From Ectorhizobium quercum (GTDB lineage Bacteria; Pseudomonadota; Alphaproteobacteria; Rhizobiales; Rhizobiaceae), in assembly GCF_026552795.1 (NCBI RefSeq), contig NZ_JANFPI010000001.1, positions 248,001-312,000 of the forward strand: a stretch of 64,000 bases of DNA, given 5' to 3'. Under the pieces are notes generated by a model. That model saw only the letters and a program-made list of their open reading frames with translations. It was not told the DNA's origin and did not search any database. The translations under genes were made by a program, and so were the position numbers. Below are positions 43,749 through 53,463 of the stretch, piece after piece. Position 1 is the first letter of the stretch. Each line of letters opens with the position of its first letter.

Positions 43749-44528
43749 TCACAGCTTCCAGCCGGAATGCAGCGCGGCGATGCCGCCGGTATAGTTCGTG
43801 TAACTGACCCGCGAGAAGCCGGCGTCGCGGATCATCGTCGCGAAATCCTCCTGATTGGGGAATTTGCGGATCGATTCCACCAGATACTGGTAGGGCTCGG
43901 CATCGCCGGTGATCATCTTGCCGAAGCGCGGAATGGCGTGGAACGACCAGGCATCGTAGAACCGGTCGAGCAGGGGCATCTCCACTTCGGAAAACTCCAG
44001 CACCAAGAGCCGGCCGCCGCGCTTCAGCACCCGATGGGCCTCCGAAAGCGCCACGTCGATATGCGGCACGTTGCGGATGCCGAAGGCGATCGTATAGGCG
44101 TCGAACGAGCCGTCCTCGAAGGGCAGCTCTTCGGCATTGGCCTCGACGAAGGTCAGATTGTCGGCAAGCCCCTTCCTGCGGGCGCGCTCCTCGCCGACGC
44201 CGAGCATGGAGCCGTTGATGTCGAGCACCGTCGCATGGGCCTGCCGGTTCGAGGCCTCGACGATGCGGAAGGCGATGTCGCCCGTGCCGCCGGCAACGTC
44301 CAGCACCGTGTAGCCCGGCTCCTTGCGCGGGTTGAGCGCCGCGATCATGGCGTCCTTCCAGGCGCGGTGCAGGCCGGCCGACATCACGTCGTTCATGATG
44401 TCGTAGCGCTTCGCGACCTTGTGGAACACATCGTTCACGAGACCCTGCTTTTCTCCCTCGTTCACCTCGCGGAACCCGTAGGAGGTCGCCATACCGCCAT
44501 CGGCGGTGGTGCGGCTGTCGGCCATCAT
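43749..44528 (-). CDS. ubiE: Ubiquinone/menaquinone C-methyltransferase
   Basis: SAM-dependent C-methylation step in ubiquinone synthesis. It has 259 residues from the ATG pair at 44528/44525, preceded by AGGGAG. Typical segments are [43 protein letters not shown] motif [16 protein letters not shown], and [13 protein letters not shown]. It is the first gene of the ubiE-ubiB-coaBC run and is divergent from fpg, as is common in rhizobia. Confidence 0.96.
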   Translation of the reverse strand: MMADSRTTADGGMATSYGFREVNEGEKQGLVNDVFHKVAKRYDIMNDVMSAGLHRAWKDAMIAALNPRKEPGYTVLDVAGGTGDIAFRIVEASNRQAHATVLDINGSMLGVGEERARRKGLADNLTFVEANAEELPFEDGSFDAYTIAFGIRNVPHIDVALSEAHRVLKRGGRLLVLEFSEVEMPLLDRFYDAWSFHAIPRFGKMITGDAEPYQYLVESIRKFPNQEDFATMIRDAGFSRVSYTNYTGGIAALHSGWKL

Positions 44529-44666
44529 GAAACTCCCTGCTTTAAACTCGAACTGCGGCGCACCATATAGCAGGCGAAGAACCGGCGCCATGCCGCGGGT
44601 TGCGACCAATTAGGTCAAGTTCTATAGCTCAAGCGCCCGACCGTTGAAACAGGAAGATAAAGCGCC

Positions 44667-45557
44667 ATGCCGGAATTGCCAGAGGTCGAAACGGTGCGCC
44701 GGGGACTTGCCCCGGTCATGGAGGGCGCCGTCATCGAACGGCTTCAGCTCAACCGTTCCGATCTGCGCTTCCCCTTTCCGCCGGGCCTTGCCGAACGCGC
44801 GCAAGGGCGCCGTATCCTGTCGCTCGGACGGCGCGCCAAGTATCTCCTGATCGAGCTGGACGACGGTGCGACGATCGTCGCGCATCTCGGCATGTCGGGC
44901 TCGTTTCGCGTCGAGGCCGGCGAGGGGACCGAGACGCCCGGCGACTTCCACCACCCGCGCTCCAAGGACACAAGGCACGACCATGTGGTTTTCCACCTGC
45001 GCGGCCCGGCGGGGCCGGTGCGGGTCCTTTACAACGACCCGCGGCGTTTCGGCTTTGTCGACCTGATCGCGCCGGGCGGCCGCGATGCCTATCCGCCCTT
45101 CCTGGGGCTCGGGCCGGAGCCGACCGGCAACAGCCTGGACGCCGCCTATCTGGCCGCGCGCTTCGCCGGCCGGGCGCAGCCGCTGAAGAGCGCGCTGCTC
45201 GACCAGAAGGTGATCGCCGGGCTCGGCAATATCTATGTGTGCGAGGCGCTGTGGCGCGCGCAGCTTTCGCCCGCGCGCAAAGCGGGCAGCCTGGTGACGC
45301 CGGCGGGAGGGCCGAGCGGCGAGCTGGAGCGCCTGACGGACGCGATCCGCGCGGTGATCGCCGATGCCATCGCCGCCGGCGGCTCCTCGCTGAAGGACCA
45401 TATCCGCACGGACGGATCGCTCGGCTATTTCCAGCACTCCTTTTCCGTCTACGATCGCGCCGGCGCGGCCTGCCCGACGCCCGGCTGCGGCGCCACCGTT
45501 CTGCGCATGGTGCAGGCCGGCCGCTCGACCTTCCATTGCGCCGCCTGCCAGACATGA
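44667..45557 (+). CDS. mutM: Formamidopyrimidine-DNA glycosylase
   Basis: Base-excision enzyme (Fpg/MutM) that removes 8-oxoguanine and formamidopyrimidines and nicks the DNA. It has 296 residues. The catalytic N-terminus [14 protein letters not shown] provides Pro2, Glu3 and Glu6. The helix-two-turn-helix region includes [17 protein letters not shown], and the C-terminal zinc finger is [10 protein letters not shown] with CAAC. All key residues are intact. Confidence 0.97.
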   Translation: MPELPEVETVRRGLAPVMEGAVIERLQLNRSDLRFPFPPGLAERAQGRRILSLGRRAKYLLIELDDGATIVAHLGMSGSFRVEAGEGTETPGDFHHPRSKDTRHDHVVFHLRGPAGPVRVLYNDPRRFGFVDLIAPGGRDAYPPFLGLGPEPTGNSLDAAYLAARFAGRAQPLKSALLDQKVIAGLGNIYVCEALWRAQLSPARKAGSLVTPAGGPSGELERLTDAIRAVIADAIAAGGSSLKDHIRTDGSLGYFQHSFSVYDRAGAACPTPGCGATVLRMVQAGRSTFHCAACQT

Positions 45558-45618
45558 TCCCGGGCCATCGGGGGGAGGCGGGGAATCGGGAATGTTGCAT
45601 GCCGGGCGAAATTGCGCG

Positions 45619-45647
45619 TTGACGCCGTGCCGCTTTCCCGTTATAGG
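45619..45647 (+). promoter_or_regulatory. Probable housekeeping promoter of rpsT
   Basis: TTGACG (45619-45624), a 17-base spacer, and TATAGG (45642-45647). This is a close match to sigma-70-type promoters and lies about 120 bases before the rpsT start, leaving a long leader. Confidence 0.7.
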
Positions 45648-45768
45648 ACCGCCCACGGTTTAGGAAAGCCCCGCGGGTTTTCCGGTTGCTCCCGTTTGCT
45701 GTCATGACAGGCTGTCGAAGGCCGGCGCGGCGATCGCGGAGATAGGTTCGATTTCGAGAGAGGCATAA

Positions 45769-46035
45769 ATGGCCAATACCACTTCCGCGAAAAAGGCGAC
45801 CCGCAAGATCGCCCGCCGCACCGCCATCAACAAGGCACGTCGCTCGCGCGTCCGCGGCTTCATCCGCAAGGTCGAGGAAGCCATCGCAACCGGCGATCTC
45901 GCAACGGCGACGGAAGCCCTGCGCGCCGCGCAGCCTGAAATCCAGCGCGCCGCCACGAAGGGTGTCCTGCACGGCAACACCGCTTCCCGCAAGGTGTCGC
46001 GTCTGGCCCAGCGCGTGAAGGCGCTCGCCGCTTAA
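45769..46035 (+). CDS. rpsT: 30S ribosomal protein S20
   Basis: Small-subunit ribosomal protein that binds 16S rRNA early in assembly. It has 88 residues, very basic, starting [20 protein letters not shown] and ending [15 protein letters not shown], the conserved S20 ends. A GAGAGG ribosome site precedes it. A clear promoter lies upstream and a strong terminator directly after, so it is a single-gene unit. Its place before dnaA is conserved in Rhizobiales. Confidence 0.98.
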   Translation: MANTTSAKKATRKIARRTAINKARRSRVRGFIRKVEEAIATGDLATATEALRAAQPEIQRAATKGVLHGNTASRKVSRLAQRVKALAA

Positions 46036-46058
46036 TCTACACATTTGTGACATGTTTG

Positions 46059-46086
46059 AACCCGGCCGTATGACGGCCGGGTTTTT
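46059..46086 (+). terminator. Rho-independent terminator of rpsT
   Basis: AACCCGGCCGT pairs with ACGGCCGGGTT around ATG, followed by a T run. It starts 24 bases after the stop codon. Confidence 0.9.
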
Positions 46087-46816
46087 CGATTCATACTTGT
46101 CTTGAAGATGTCGCAGGCTTGCTTCCGAAGGTCGTTCGCGGCTTGTTCCGCGCTTTGGTGGCAGCATAAATAATCGTGTAAAAACAAGAGATTATCGGAG
46201 AACTGCGATCCGTCTCCGCCAGTGGCGGGGAGCGTCCGGGCCTGATCCTGAGTCAAGCGCTTTTTTATTTTTTTGTCGTATTGGCCGGTCTCATACCAGC
46301 CATTTTTGAATCCCATTGATTCAAAAGCGATTCTCCAACGGGGTAATTGTGACGCTCAAATGACGCCCCGAGAGTCAATGGCTTTCCGGCGCGCCGCGTC
46401 AAAAAAGGCCGTTGATCTCCCTGATCGATCCTGCGTAAATGGCTCTCAGGAAAGGGCCGAGGCCGATAAGAACGGACCTGAAAATCTGATCGCAGCCGAT
46501 GCGGCAGAATAAGGCTTGGACCCTTCCTCGGAGCAGATCTGCTTCGTTTTTTCATTCACTGGCTGACTGAAGCCTGCACTGTCGGTAGATGCAGAATGTG
46601 TTTCTGTGTCCATGTCGGCGTGGCGGGGTGAGGGAAGCCGTATTCTGACGGCTGCGCACGTTTAACGAGGACGGGCGCAGTCGGGCGGACCCTCGGGTCC
46701 CGAACGGGGGCGCGGAACGCCGGTTCATGAATGAGCCGTATTTCCGCATGAGAAGAGAAGTCCCGGCGGATGGTATGCAAGCCATCTGGCGGTAATGAAA
46801 TTCGGAAGGCGGCGAA
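46087..46816. other. Long dnaA leader/upstream region
   Basis: 730 bases between the rpsT terminator and dnaA. It contains an AT-rich patch (about 46259-46274, T-rich), a small dyad GGACCC-TC-GGGTCC (46687-46700) and a weak promoter candidate at 46143. No run of TTATCCACA-type DnaA boxes is visible, so I do not call an origin. Small frames in both strands show no recognisable product. Confidence 0.5.
46143..46171 (+). promoter_or_regulatory. Weak promoter candidate for dnaA
   Basis: TTGTTC (46143-46148), 17 bases, then ATAAAT (46166-46171). The spacing is ideal but both hexamers are imperfect, and the distance to dnaA is long (about 645 bases). Tentative. Confidence 0.3.
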
Positions 46817-48367
46817 ATGCAGATGAACCTGGTGACGAAGAACGTATCCCCCAGCGAAAGCGAGGGCTGCGGGCGGGAGGAACTGGTCTCTGGAACCACG
46901 GCAGGAGATGCGGCTTCAATGAAGCATGATGCTCTTTTCGAGCGGGTCAGCATCCGCTTGAAGACGCAGGTGGGCCCGGAAGTTTACGCAAGCTGGTTTG
47001 GCAGGCTGAAGCTGCACTCCATCTCCAAGAGCGTCGCCCGGCTGACCGTGCCGACGACTTTCCTGAAATCCTGGATCAACAACCGCTATCTGGATCTGAT
47101 CACCGGCCTGTTCCAGGCCGAGGACCCGGCGGTCCTGAAGGTCGAGATCCTGGTGCGCACGGCAACCCGCCATCCGCGCGCTCCTGCCGCCGACGAACGT
47201 CCGGCAAGCGAGATCGCGGTCAACCAGGGGCGCCTGCGCGGTCCCCAGCAGGTCGGCCAGATCGCCGTGCCGCAGCCGGATTCTGCCGCTGCGCCGCGGT
47301 CCGCCGCCGGCCCGCTGTTCGGCTCGCCGCTCGACAGCCGCTTCGTCTTCGACAATTTCATCGAGGGCTCGTCCAACCGCGTGGCGCTGGCCGCCGCCCG
47401 GACGATCGCCGAGGCCGGCGCCGGGGCCGTCCGTTTCAATCCGCTCTTCATTCACTCGAATGTCGGTCTTGGAAAGACGCATCTTCTTCAGGCCGTCGCC
47501 AATGCCGCCGTCCGTTCGCCGCGCTCGCCGCGCGTCGTCTATCTGACGGCCGAATATTTCATGTGGCGTTTTGCCACCGCCATCCGCGACAATGATGCGC
47601 TGACGCTGAAGGATTCGCTGCGCAATATCGATCTGCTGATCATCGACGACATGCAGTTCCTGCAAGGCAAGATGATCCAGCACGAGTTCTGCCATCTGCT
47701 CAACATGCTGCTCGACAGCGCCAAGCAGGTCGTCGTCGCCGCGGACCGTGCGCCCTGGGAGCTGGAATCGCTCGACCCGCGCGTCCGTTCGCGTCTTCAG
47801 GGCGGCGTCGCCATCGAGATGGAGGCGCCGGATTACGAGATGCGCCTCCAGATGCTGAAGATTCGCCTCGAAGCGGCCCGCGCCGACGACCCGACGCTCG
47901 ACATTCCCGAGGAAATCCTCAACCACGTCGCGCGCAACGTCACCGCCAGCGGTCGCGAGCTGGAGGGTGCCTTCAACCAGCTCGTGTTCCGCCGCTCCTT
48001 CGAGCCGGACATCTCCATCGATCGTGTCGACGAACTGCTCGCCCATCTGGTCGGCACCGGCGAGGCCCGCCGCGTGCGCATCGAGGACATCCAGCGCATC
48101 GTTGCCCGCCATTACAACGTGTCGCGGCAGGAGCTGGTTTCGAACCGCCGCACCCGGGTCATCGTCAAGCCGCGCCAGATCGCCATGTATCTGTCGAAGA
48201 CGCTGACGCCGCGCTCCTTCCCGGAAATTGGCCGGCGTTTCGGCGGCCGCGATCATACGACCGTGCTTCACGCCGTGCGCAAGATCGAGGAACTGATCTC
48301 GGCGGATGCCAAGCTCAGCCACGAGATCGAGCTGCTCAAGCGGCTGATCAACGAAAACAACGCCTGA
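46817..48367 (+). CDS. dnaA: Chromosomal replication initiator protein DnaA
   Basis: AAA+ ATPase that opens the replication origin. It has 516 residues from the ATG at 46817 (GGAAGG upstream). Domain I starts at [22 protein letters not shown], a variable linker follows, and domain III has Walker [15 protein letters not shown], Walker [14 protein letters not shown] and sensor motifs including [11 protein letters not shown]. Domain IV carries the DnaA signature [19 protein letters not shown]. The N-terminus before residue 35 is unusually long, as in other rhizobial DnaA proteins; the ATG at 46919 (MKHDALFE) is an alternative start. Confidence 0.97.
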   Translation: MQMNLVTKNVSPSESEGCGREELVSGTTAGDAASMKHDALFERVSIRLKTQVGPEVYASWFGRLKLHSISKSVARLTVPTTFLKSWINNRYLDLITGLFQAEDPAVLKVEILVRTATRHPRAPAADERPASEIAVNQGRLRGPQQVGQIAVPQPDSAAAPRSAAGPLFGSPLDSRFVFDNFIEGSSNRVALAAARTIAEAGAGAVRFNPLFIHSNVGLGKTHLLQAVANAAVRSPRSPRVVYLTAEYFMWRFATAIRDNDALTLKDSLRNIDLLIIDDMQFLQGKMIQHEFCHLLNMLLDSAKQVVVAADRAPWELESLDPRVRSRLQGGVAIEMEAPDYEMRLQMLKIRLEAARADDPTLDIPEEILNHVARNVTASGRELEGAFNQLVFRRSFEPDISIDRVDELLAHLVGTGEARRVRIEDIQRIVARHYNVSRQELVSNRRTRVIVKPRQIAMYLSKTLTPRSFPEIGRRFGGRDHTTVLHAVRKIEELISADAKLSHEIELLKRLINENNA

Positions 48368-48371
48368 CCGG

Positions 48372-48998
48372 GTGAGCCCGATGTTCCTTCTGTCGGTTGC
48401 GATGATCTGGACTGTAGCGGCGATAACGCCGGGTCCGAACACGCTTCTGGCTATCCGCTACGCGCTGACGGCAGAGCGGCGCGTAGCGATCGTCGCGGCC
48501 GTCGGAACGATAACCGGCACCTTGTGCTGGGGGCTTGCCGGCTGGTTCGGCATCAATGCGCTGTTTCAGGCGGCCCCTTTCGCCTATACGGCGCTGAAGG
48601 TGGTAGGCGGCCTCTATCTGATCTGGCTCGGCGCGAAAATCCTCTGGGCGGCGCGTAGGCCCGCGCCGGCGCCCGAACTGGTGCTGGAGCGCCGGGCTGT
48701 GTCGCTGAAGACCGCCTATCGCATGGGGGTGATGACGAACCTTGCCAATCCCAAGTCCGCCCTGTTCGTCGCGAGTCTCTTCGCGGCCACCATGCCGGCG
48801 GATGCGCCGTGGCACTATGGCGTCGCCGCCATTGCCACGATGGTCGTCATCTCGGCCATCTACTATGTGATGCTGATCGGCCTTCTGACGCATCGCCGTG
48901 TGGCCGCCGCCTATCTCAGGACACGCCGCAAGACCGATCTTCTGGTCGGGACCATCTTCGTCGGCTTCGGCTCGCGGCTTCTCCTGTCCGGGCGCTGA
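48372..48998 (+). CDS. LysE/RhtB-family amino-acid exporter
   Basis: Inner-membrane exporter of 208 residues with about six hydrophobic segments. The family hallmark AAITPGPNTLLAIRYAL lies at the N-terminus, with GGLYLIWLGAKIL and TNLANPKSALFVASLF further on. It follows dnaA by four bases. The start could be the GTG at 48372 or the ATG at 48381; the former gives slightly better family length. The exported amino acid is not predictable. A terminator follows. Confidence 0.87.
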   Translation: MSPMFLLSVAMIWTVAAITPGPNTLLAIRYALTAERRVAIVAAVGTITGTLCWGLAGWFGINALFQAAPFAYTALKVVGGLYLIWLGAKILWAARRPAPAPELVLERRAVSLKTAYRMGVMTNLANPKSALFVASLFAATMPADAPWHYGVAAIATMVVISAIYYVMLIGLLTHRRVAAAYLRTRRKTDLLVGTIFVGFGSRLLLSGR

Positions 48999-49017
48999 AG
49001 CCGTTCCGGCGGGAATG

Positions 49018-49047
49018 CGGGGATGGAATCTTTCCGCATCCCCGTTT
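49018..49047. terminator. Bidirectional terminator between LysE and LysR genes
   Basis: CGGGGATG (49018-49025) and CATCCCCG (49037-49044) form a stem between the convergent genes, followed by TTT on the plus strand. Confidence 0.65.
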
Positions 49048-49057
49048 GGTCGCCGTT

Positions 49058-49948
49058 TCAGGATCTGCCGGCTTCCGAAAGCAGCCAGTCGCGGGTCTGG
49101 CGCACGGCGGGGCGGTCCAGCACACCCGGCGGATAGACGATGTAATAGGCGAAACGGCTTTTGACAGGCTTGCCGAAAGGCGCGGCGAGACGCCCCTGCG
49201 CAAGATCGTCGGCAACGAAGCCCTGCCGCATCAGGGCGAAGCCGATGCCGGCACGCGCCGCTTCCAGCGCTCCGTTGCTGTCGGGCGCGATGAGCGGCCC
49301 CTTGCGCCAGCCGATCTCCGCCACGCCGGCGGCTTCCAGCCAGAGCCGCCAGTCCTCCCGCCCTCCATCGTGGATCAGCGTTGCCCCGTGCAAGGCCCCG
49401 GGCTGCGGGTCCGGCCCGAGCCGTTCCGCGACGGCGGGGCTTGCGACCACGATCAGGTCGTCGTCGATCAGCTTTTCGCTGACGAGGCCGGGGTAGCCGC
49501 CCAACCCGTGCCGCACGGCCAGCGCGACGCCGTCCCGCTGGAAATCGACGAGCCGGCTCGTCGTGCTGATGCGCAGGTCGATGCCGGCATGGCCGGTCTG
49601 GAAACGGTCCACCCGCGGCAGAAGCCACTGGAGGGCGAAGCCCGGCGTGCAGCTCAGCGTGACGATGTCCGACCTCGCCTGCGCCCGTGCGACGGCCGTC
49701 GCCTCGCGAATGAGCCGGAACGCCGTATGCAGCGTTGCCGCATAGTCCTTGCCGGTAGGTGTCAGAATGAGCTGTCGCGGCCGCCGTTCGAAAAGCGAAA
49801 GCCCGAGCGCGGCTTCCAGCTCCCGCACCTGAAGACTGACCGCGCCGGCCGTCACGTTCAGTTCCGCCGCCGCGCGCGTCATGCTCTGGTGACGGGCGGC
49901 GGCCTCGAAGGCGCGCAGGGCGGAAAGGGAGGGCTCGGCCGGGTTCAT
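49058..49948 (-). CDS. LysR-family regulator, GcvA-like
   Basis: Regulator of 296 residues. PSLSALRAFEAAARHQSMTRAA with LNVTAGAVSLQVRELE is the winged helix of the GcvA branch, and VTLSCTPGFALQWLLPRVDRF opens the effector domain as in that branch. It is divergent from the EamA transporter gene (about 220 bases between), its likely target. The ligand is unknown. Confidence 0.87.
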   Translation of the reverse strand: MNPAEPSLSALRAFEAAARHQSMTRAAAELNVTAGAVSLQVRELEAALGLSLFERRPRQLILTPTGKDYAATLHTAFRLIREATAVARAQARSDIVTLSCTPGFALQWLLPRVDRFQTGHAGIDLRISTTSRLVDFQRDGVALAVRHGLGGYPGLVSEKLIDDDLIVVASPAVAERLGPDPQPGALHGATLIHDGGREDWRLWLEAAGVAEIGWRKGPLIAPDSNGALEAARAGIGFALMRQGFVADDLAQGRLAAPFGKPVKSRFAYYIVYPPGVLDRPAVRQTRDWLLSEAGRS

Positions 49949-50167
49949 GGTTTAGAAAAACTCGTTCATGGGTCGAGAAAGTCTCGTTTGCCGAAGGCAG
50001 CGCTCAAGGCTATGCAATCCATAGCACAAGGACCAGCCCGCAGCCAGTTTCGCCTGCCTGCCGCAGGGGTGTTTGTGGCGATTCCATCTTGAACGTCCGG
50101 CTGCGGGATTCGGGTGGCTACCGGTTGAAGACTGTGGAAAGATGGCCGGGCGGCAAGGGAGAAGGCG

Positions 50168-51079
50168 ATGGCGTCGAAGGAAATGGGACTGGCGGAATGG
50201 GCCATGCTGGCGGCGCTCTCCGTGCTGTGGGGCGGCTCCTTCCTTTTCAACGGCATTCTGGTCAAGGTCTGGCCGCCGCTCACCATCGTCGCGGGCCGCG
50301 TGGTTCTGGCCGCGCTGGCGCTCTGGCTGGTGGCCCGCCTGTGGGGCATCGTCGTGCCGAAAAGCCGGCAGGCCTGGCAGGCCTTCTTCGGCATGGGCCT
50401 GATCAACAATGTCGTGCCCTTCGTCCTGATCGTCTGGGGCCAGACGCATATCGCCAGTGGCCTGGCGGCGATTCTCAACGCCACGACGCCGCTGTTCGGC
50501 GTCATCGTCGCGCATGTCCTGACGGCGGACGAAAAATTGACGGTGAACCGCGCCGCCGGCCTGCTTGTCGGCTTCGCCGGGGTGGTCGTCATGGTGGGGC
50601 CGTCCGTTCTCGGTCACGCCGGCAACGATTTTCTGGGGGAACTGGCTGTTCTCGGCGCCGCGCTCAGCTATGCCTTCGCCGGTGTCTATGGCCGCCGGTT
50701 CAAGGCGATGGGCATGCCGCCGCTCGTGCCGGCGGTCGGCCAGCTCACGGCCTCGTCGGCGCTTCTCCTGCCCGTCGCCCTGCTGGTCGACCGGCCGTTC
50801 AGCCTGCCCGTGCCGGGGCTGGAAGCATGGCTCGCCCTGTTCGCGCTCGCGATCCTCTCCTCCGCGCTCGCCTATATCCTGTTCTTCCGCATTCTGGCGA
50901 CGGCGGGCGCGACGAACCTGATGCTGGTCACGATCCTCATTCCGCCGAGCGCCATCCTGCTGGCGGCGATGGTGCTCGGCGAGCAGCTCGCGCCGCGTCA
51001 CTTCGCCGGCATGGTGCTGATCGGGGCAGGGCTTGCGGCCATCGACGGCCGCCTCTGGCGACGCTTCGTCGCGCGATAG
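50168..51079 (+). CDS. DMT-superfamily transporter, EamA type
   Basis: Ten-helix inner-membrane protein of 303 residues with two EamA repeats (about 10-140 and 155-295). Typical pieces are LSVLWGGSFLFNGILVKVWPP and the second repeat's ALSYAFAGVYGRRF and TILIPPSAILLAAMVLGEQL. It probably exports small metabolites. The divergent LysR neighbour is the likely regulator. An intergenic repeat directly follows. Confidence 0.88.
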   Translation: MASKEMGLAEWAMLAALSVLWGGSFLFNGILVKVWPPLTIVAGRVVLAALALWLVARLWGIVVPKSRQAWQAFFGMGLINNVVPFVLIVWGQTHIASGLAAILNATTPLFGVIVAHVLTADEKLTVNRAAGLLVGFAGVVVMVGPSVLGHAGNDFLGELAVLGAALSYAFAGVYGRRFKAMGMPPLVPAVGQLTASSALLLPVALLVDRPFSLPVPGLEAWLALFALAILSSALAYILFFRILATAGATNLMLVTILIPPSAILLAAMVLGEQLAPRHFAGMVLIGAGLAAIDGRLWRRFVAR

Positions 51080-51080
51080 A

Positions 51081-51181
51081 GTTTGTCAGGGAAAAGTGGG
51101 AACCGGTTTTCCCGAAAAGACAAACGTAAACAAAGAATCCTGGAGTTTGCCTGGTTCAGAATGAACCAGACAGTCTCCAGG
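51081..51181. repeat. Composite palindromic intergenic repeat
   Basis: Two adjoining palindromes. GTTTGTC (51081-51087) pairs with GACAAAC (51119-51125), with GGGAAAA/TTTTCCC inside. CCTGGAG (51139-51145) pairs with CTCCAGG (51175-51181) and encloses CTGGTTC-N5-GAACCAG (51151-51169). It sits between convergent genes and may also act as a terminator. It resembles the mosaic elements known from rhizobial genomes. Confidence 0.75.
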
Positions 51182-51189
51182 CGCGCTGA

Positions 51190-52374
51190 TCAGCAGGCGA
51201 GGTCGGCGACCACGGCGTCGAGAATGAGCATGCCGGATGGCGTGCAGCGCAGCCGCGAATTGCCGATACGCTCGACGAAGCCGTGTTCGAGCAGGAGCGC
51301 TTCCCGGTCCGGATTGAGATCGCGCCCGGAAAACGCGCTCCAGCGGGCGAGATCGATGCCCTCGCGCAGCCGCAGCCCCATCAGCAGAAGCTCGTCGGCC
51401 TGCTCTTCCAGGCCGAGGCGCTCCCGGTCGACCATGCCGTGGCCGTCCTGCTCCACGAGGTCCAGCCAGCGCTCCGGGTTGCGCTCGGTCGCGGTGGCGA
51501 GCTTGTCGCGCCCGGTGGTCAGCCGTCCGTGCGCGCCGGGGCCGATGCCGGCATAATCGCCATAGCGCCAGTAGGTGAGATTGTGCCGGCTTTCCGCGCC
51601 GGGGCGGGCATGGTTGGAAACCTCGTAGGCCGGCATGCCCTCGGAGGCGGTGATGTCCTGCGTCGCCTCGTAGAGCGTTGCGGACTGGTCGCCGTCCGGC
51701 ACGATCAGCTTGCCGGCCTTGTGCAGCCCGTAGAAGGGCGTGCCCTCCTCGATGGTGAGCTGGTAGAGCGACAGGTGGTCGACCGCGTAGGAAATGGCCT
51801 GCCGCAGTTCCGCCTCCCAAGCCTCCACCGTCTGGTTAGGCCGGGCATAGATCAGGTCGAAGGACATGCGCGGAAAGATCTCGCGCGCCAGCCGGATCGC
51901 CTTCAGGGCGTCTTCCACGTTGTGCAGGCGGCCGAGGAATTTCAGGTCGCGGTCGTTCAGGGCCTGCACGCCGAGCGAGACGCGGTTGACGCCGGCGGCG
52001 CGATAGCCGCGGAAGCGTTCCGCCTCGACGCTGGAGGGATTGGCCTCCATCGTGATCTCGATGCCGTCCGGCACATGCCAGCTGCGGGCGATGCCGGACA
52101 GGATCGCATCGACCGTCTGCGGGTCCATCAGCGAAGGAGTGCCGCCGCCGATGAAGATGCTGGTCACGGTTTTCGGGCCGCTCAGCGCCCGCATCCTCTC
52201 CATTTCCCGGAGAAAGGCGGAGACGAAGCGCGGCTGGTCGACCGGCTGGTGGCGCACATGGCTGTTGAAGTCGCAATAGGGGCACTTGGCCGCGCAGAAC
52301 GGCCAGTGGATATAGACGCCGAAGCCCGGTTCGCCCGTGTCGGGCAGAAGAAAGGTCGAGGCTGCGGCGTTCAT
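51190..52374 (-). CDS. hemW: HemW-like radical SAM haem chaperone
   Basis: Radical SAM protein (formerly called CPO3/HemN-like) that in E. coli and other bacteria binds haem and delivers it to respiratory enzymes. It has 394 residues. The cluster motif is CAAKCPYCDF (C-x3-C-x2-C), with GGGTPSLMD and ITMEANPSSV following, and a HemN C-terminal domain. It lacks the additional N-terminal residues of true HemN. It lies four bases after rdgB, last in the rph-VOC-rdgB-hemW unit. Confidence 0.93.
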   Translation of the reverse strand: MNAAASTFLLPDTGEPGFGVYIHWPFCAAKCPYCDFNSHVRHQPVDQPRFVSAFLREMERMRALSGPKTVTSIFIGGGTPSLMDPQTVDAILSGIARSWHVPDGIEITMEANPSSVEAERFRGYRAAGVNRVSLGVQALNDRDLKFLGRLHNVEDALKAIRLAREIFPRMSFDLIYARPNQTVEAWEAELRQAISYAVDHLSLYQLTIEEGTPFYGLHKAGKLIVPDGDQSATLYEATQDITASEGMPAYEVSNHARPGAESRHNLTYWRYGDYAGIGPGAHGRLTTGRDKLATATERNPERWLDLVEQDGHGMVDRERLGLEEQADELLLMGLRLREGIDLARWSAFSGRDLNPDREALLLEHGFVERIGNSRLRCTPSGMLILDAVVADLAC

Positions 52375-52378
52375 GGGG

Positions 52379-53023
52379 TCAGGCCGTCAGGCAGGTTTCG
52401 ACGAACAGCTTGAAGGCGCGGGCGCGGTGCGAAAGCGCCGTGGCGTCGCCCGGCTTCCAGCCGTGCTTTTCCTCCGACGTCAGTTCGCCGAAGGTCTTGT
52501 CGTAGCCTTGCGGCTGGAAGAGCGGATCGTAGCCGAAGCCCTTGTCGCCGCGCGGAGGCCAGACGACCGTGCCTTCGACCTCGCCGCGGAAGATTTCCGT
52601 GTGGCCGTCCGGCCAGGCGAGGCAGAGAACGCTGACGAAACGGGCGGAACGCTGTTCCGGTGCCGTGGCGCCCCGTTCGGCCAGCGCCTTTTCGACCTTT
52701 TCCATCGCCCAGGGAAAATCGCGGGTCCCGTCCTCGCGCTCGGCCCAGTTGGCGGTGTAGACCCCCGGCGCGCCGCCGAGCGCGTCGATGACGAGGCCGG
52801 AATCGTCGGAGAGCGCGGGCAGGCCGGAGGCTCTGGCCGAAGCGAGCGCCTTGATCGCGGCATTCTCCTCGAAGGTCGTGCCGGTCTCCTCCGGCTCGGC
52901 GAATTTCAGTTCGGCGGCGGATTTCGCCGAAAAGCCGAACGGGCCGATCAGTTCCGCGATCTCGCGGATCTTGCCGGCATTGTGGCTTGCGACGACGATG
53001 GTGCGGGTGTCGAGCTTGCGCAT
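52379..53023 (-). CDS. rdgB: RdgB/HAM1 family non-canonical purine NTP pyrophosphatase
   Basis: Hydrolyses dITP, ITP and XTP, removing damaged purines from the nucleotide pool. It has 214 residues from the ATG at 53023. Signatures are [48 protein letters not shown] and the C-terminal [10 protein letters not shown]. It lies four bases after the VOC gene and four before hemW, in one tight operon. Confidence 0.96.
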   Translation of the reverse strand: MRKLDTRTIVVASHNAGKIREIAELIGPFGFSAKSAAELKFAEPEETGTTFEENAAIKALASARASGLPALSDDSGLVIDALGGAPGVYTANWAEREDGTRDFPWAMEKVEKALAERGATAPEQRSARFVSVLCLAWPDGHTEIFRGEVEGTVVWPPRGDKGFGYDPLFQPQGYDKTFGELTSEEKHGWKPGDATALSHRARAFKLFVETCLTA

Positions 53024-53027
53024 CGGT

Positions 53028-53450
53028 TCAGGTCTCTTCCATGTTCCAGATCGCCGGTTCGGCGCATTCGAGGCTGTTTCCCGCCGGGTCGCGGAAATAG
53101 AGCGAGCGGGCGCCGTTCGGCCAGCGGAAATCCGCCTCGATGGCGATGCCGGCGGCCCTGAGGCTTTGCGCCATCGCATCGAGTTTCGCGCCGCGCACCC
53201 GGAAACAGGCGTGCCCCGGCCCGTGTGCGCCATGCGCGGGAACCGGAAAGCGGCTGGCCGGATCGGGCCGTGCCGTCTCGGCGGCGTTGAAGATCAGCAG
53301 AACGCCGGGGCCGCATCGGAAGAAGACGTGCCGGTTGCCGTCGCGCAGGATTTTCTCAAGTCCGAGCAGCGTGCCGTAAAAGGCTTCTGCCGCATCGAGG
53401 TCGTCCGCGTAAAGCGCCGTCTCCAGAATGCCTTCGATCAGCTCGGCCAC
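53028..53450 (-). CDS. VOC-family (glyoxalase/bleomycin-resistance fold) protein
   Basis: Metal-dependent enzyme fold of 140 residues from a GTG at 53450, which has GGAG seven bases upstream. The frame is open further up into the end of rph. Segments [36 protein letters not shown] and [15 protein letters not shown] mark two beta-alpha-beta modules. It is placed between rph and rdgB with short gaps, so it is cotranscribed. Substrate unknown; it is sometimes seen there in related genomes, as far as I recall. Confidence 0.83.
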   Translation of the reverse strand: MAELIEGILETALYADDLDAAEAFYGTLLGLEKILRDGNRHVFFRCGPGVLLIFNAAETARPDPASRFPVPAHGAHGPGHACFRVRGAKLDAMAQSLRAAGIAIEADFRWPNGARSLYFRDPAGNSLECAEPAIWNMEET

Positions 53451-53463
53451 GGGTTCGCTCCGT

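Noticed and set aside
46087..46816. Replication origin next to dnaA
   Set aside because: No cluster of DnaA boxes seen, and the origin in related genera is known to be near hemE.
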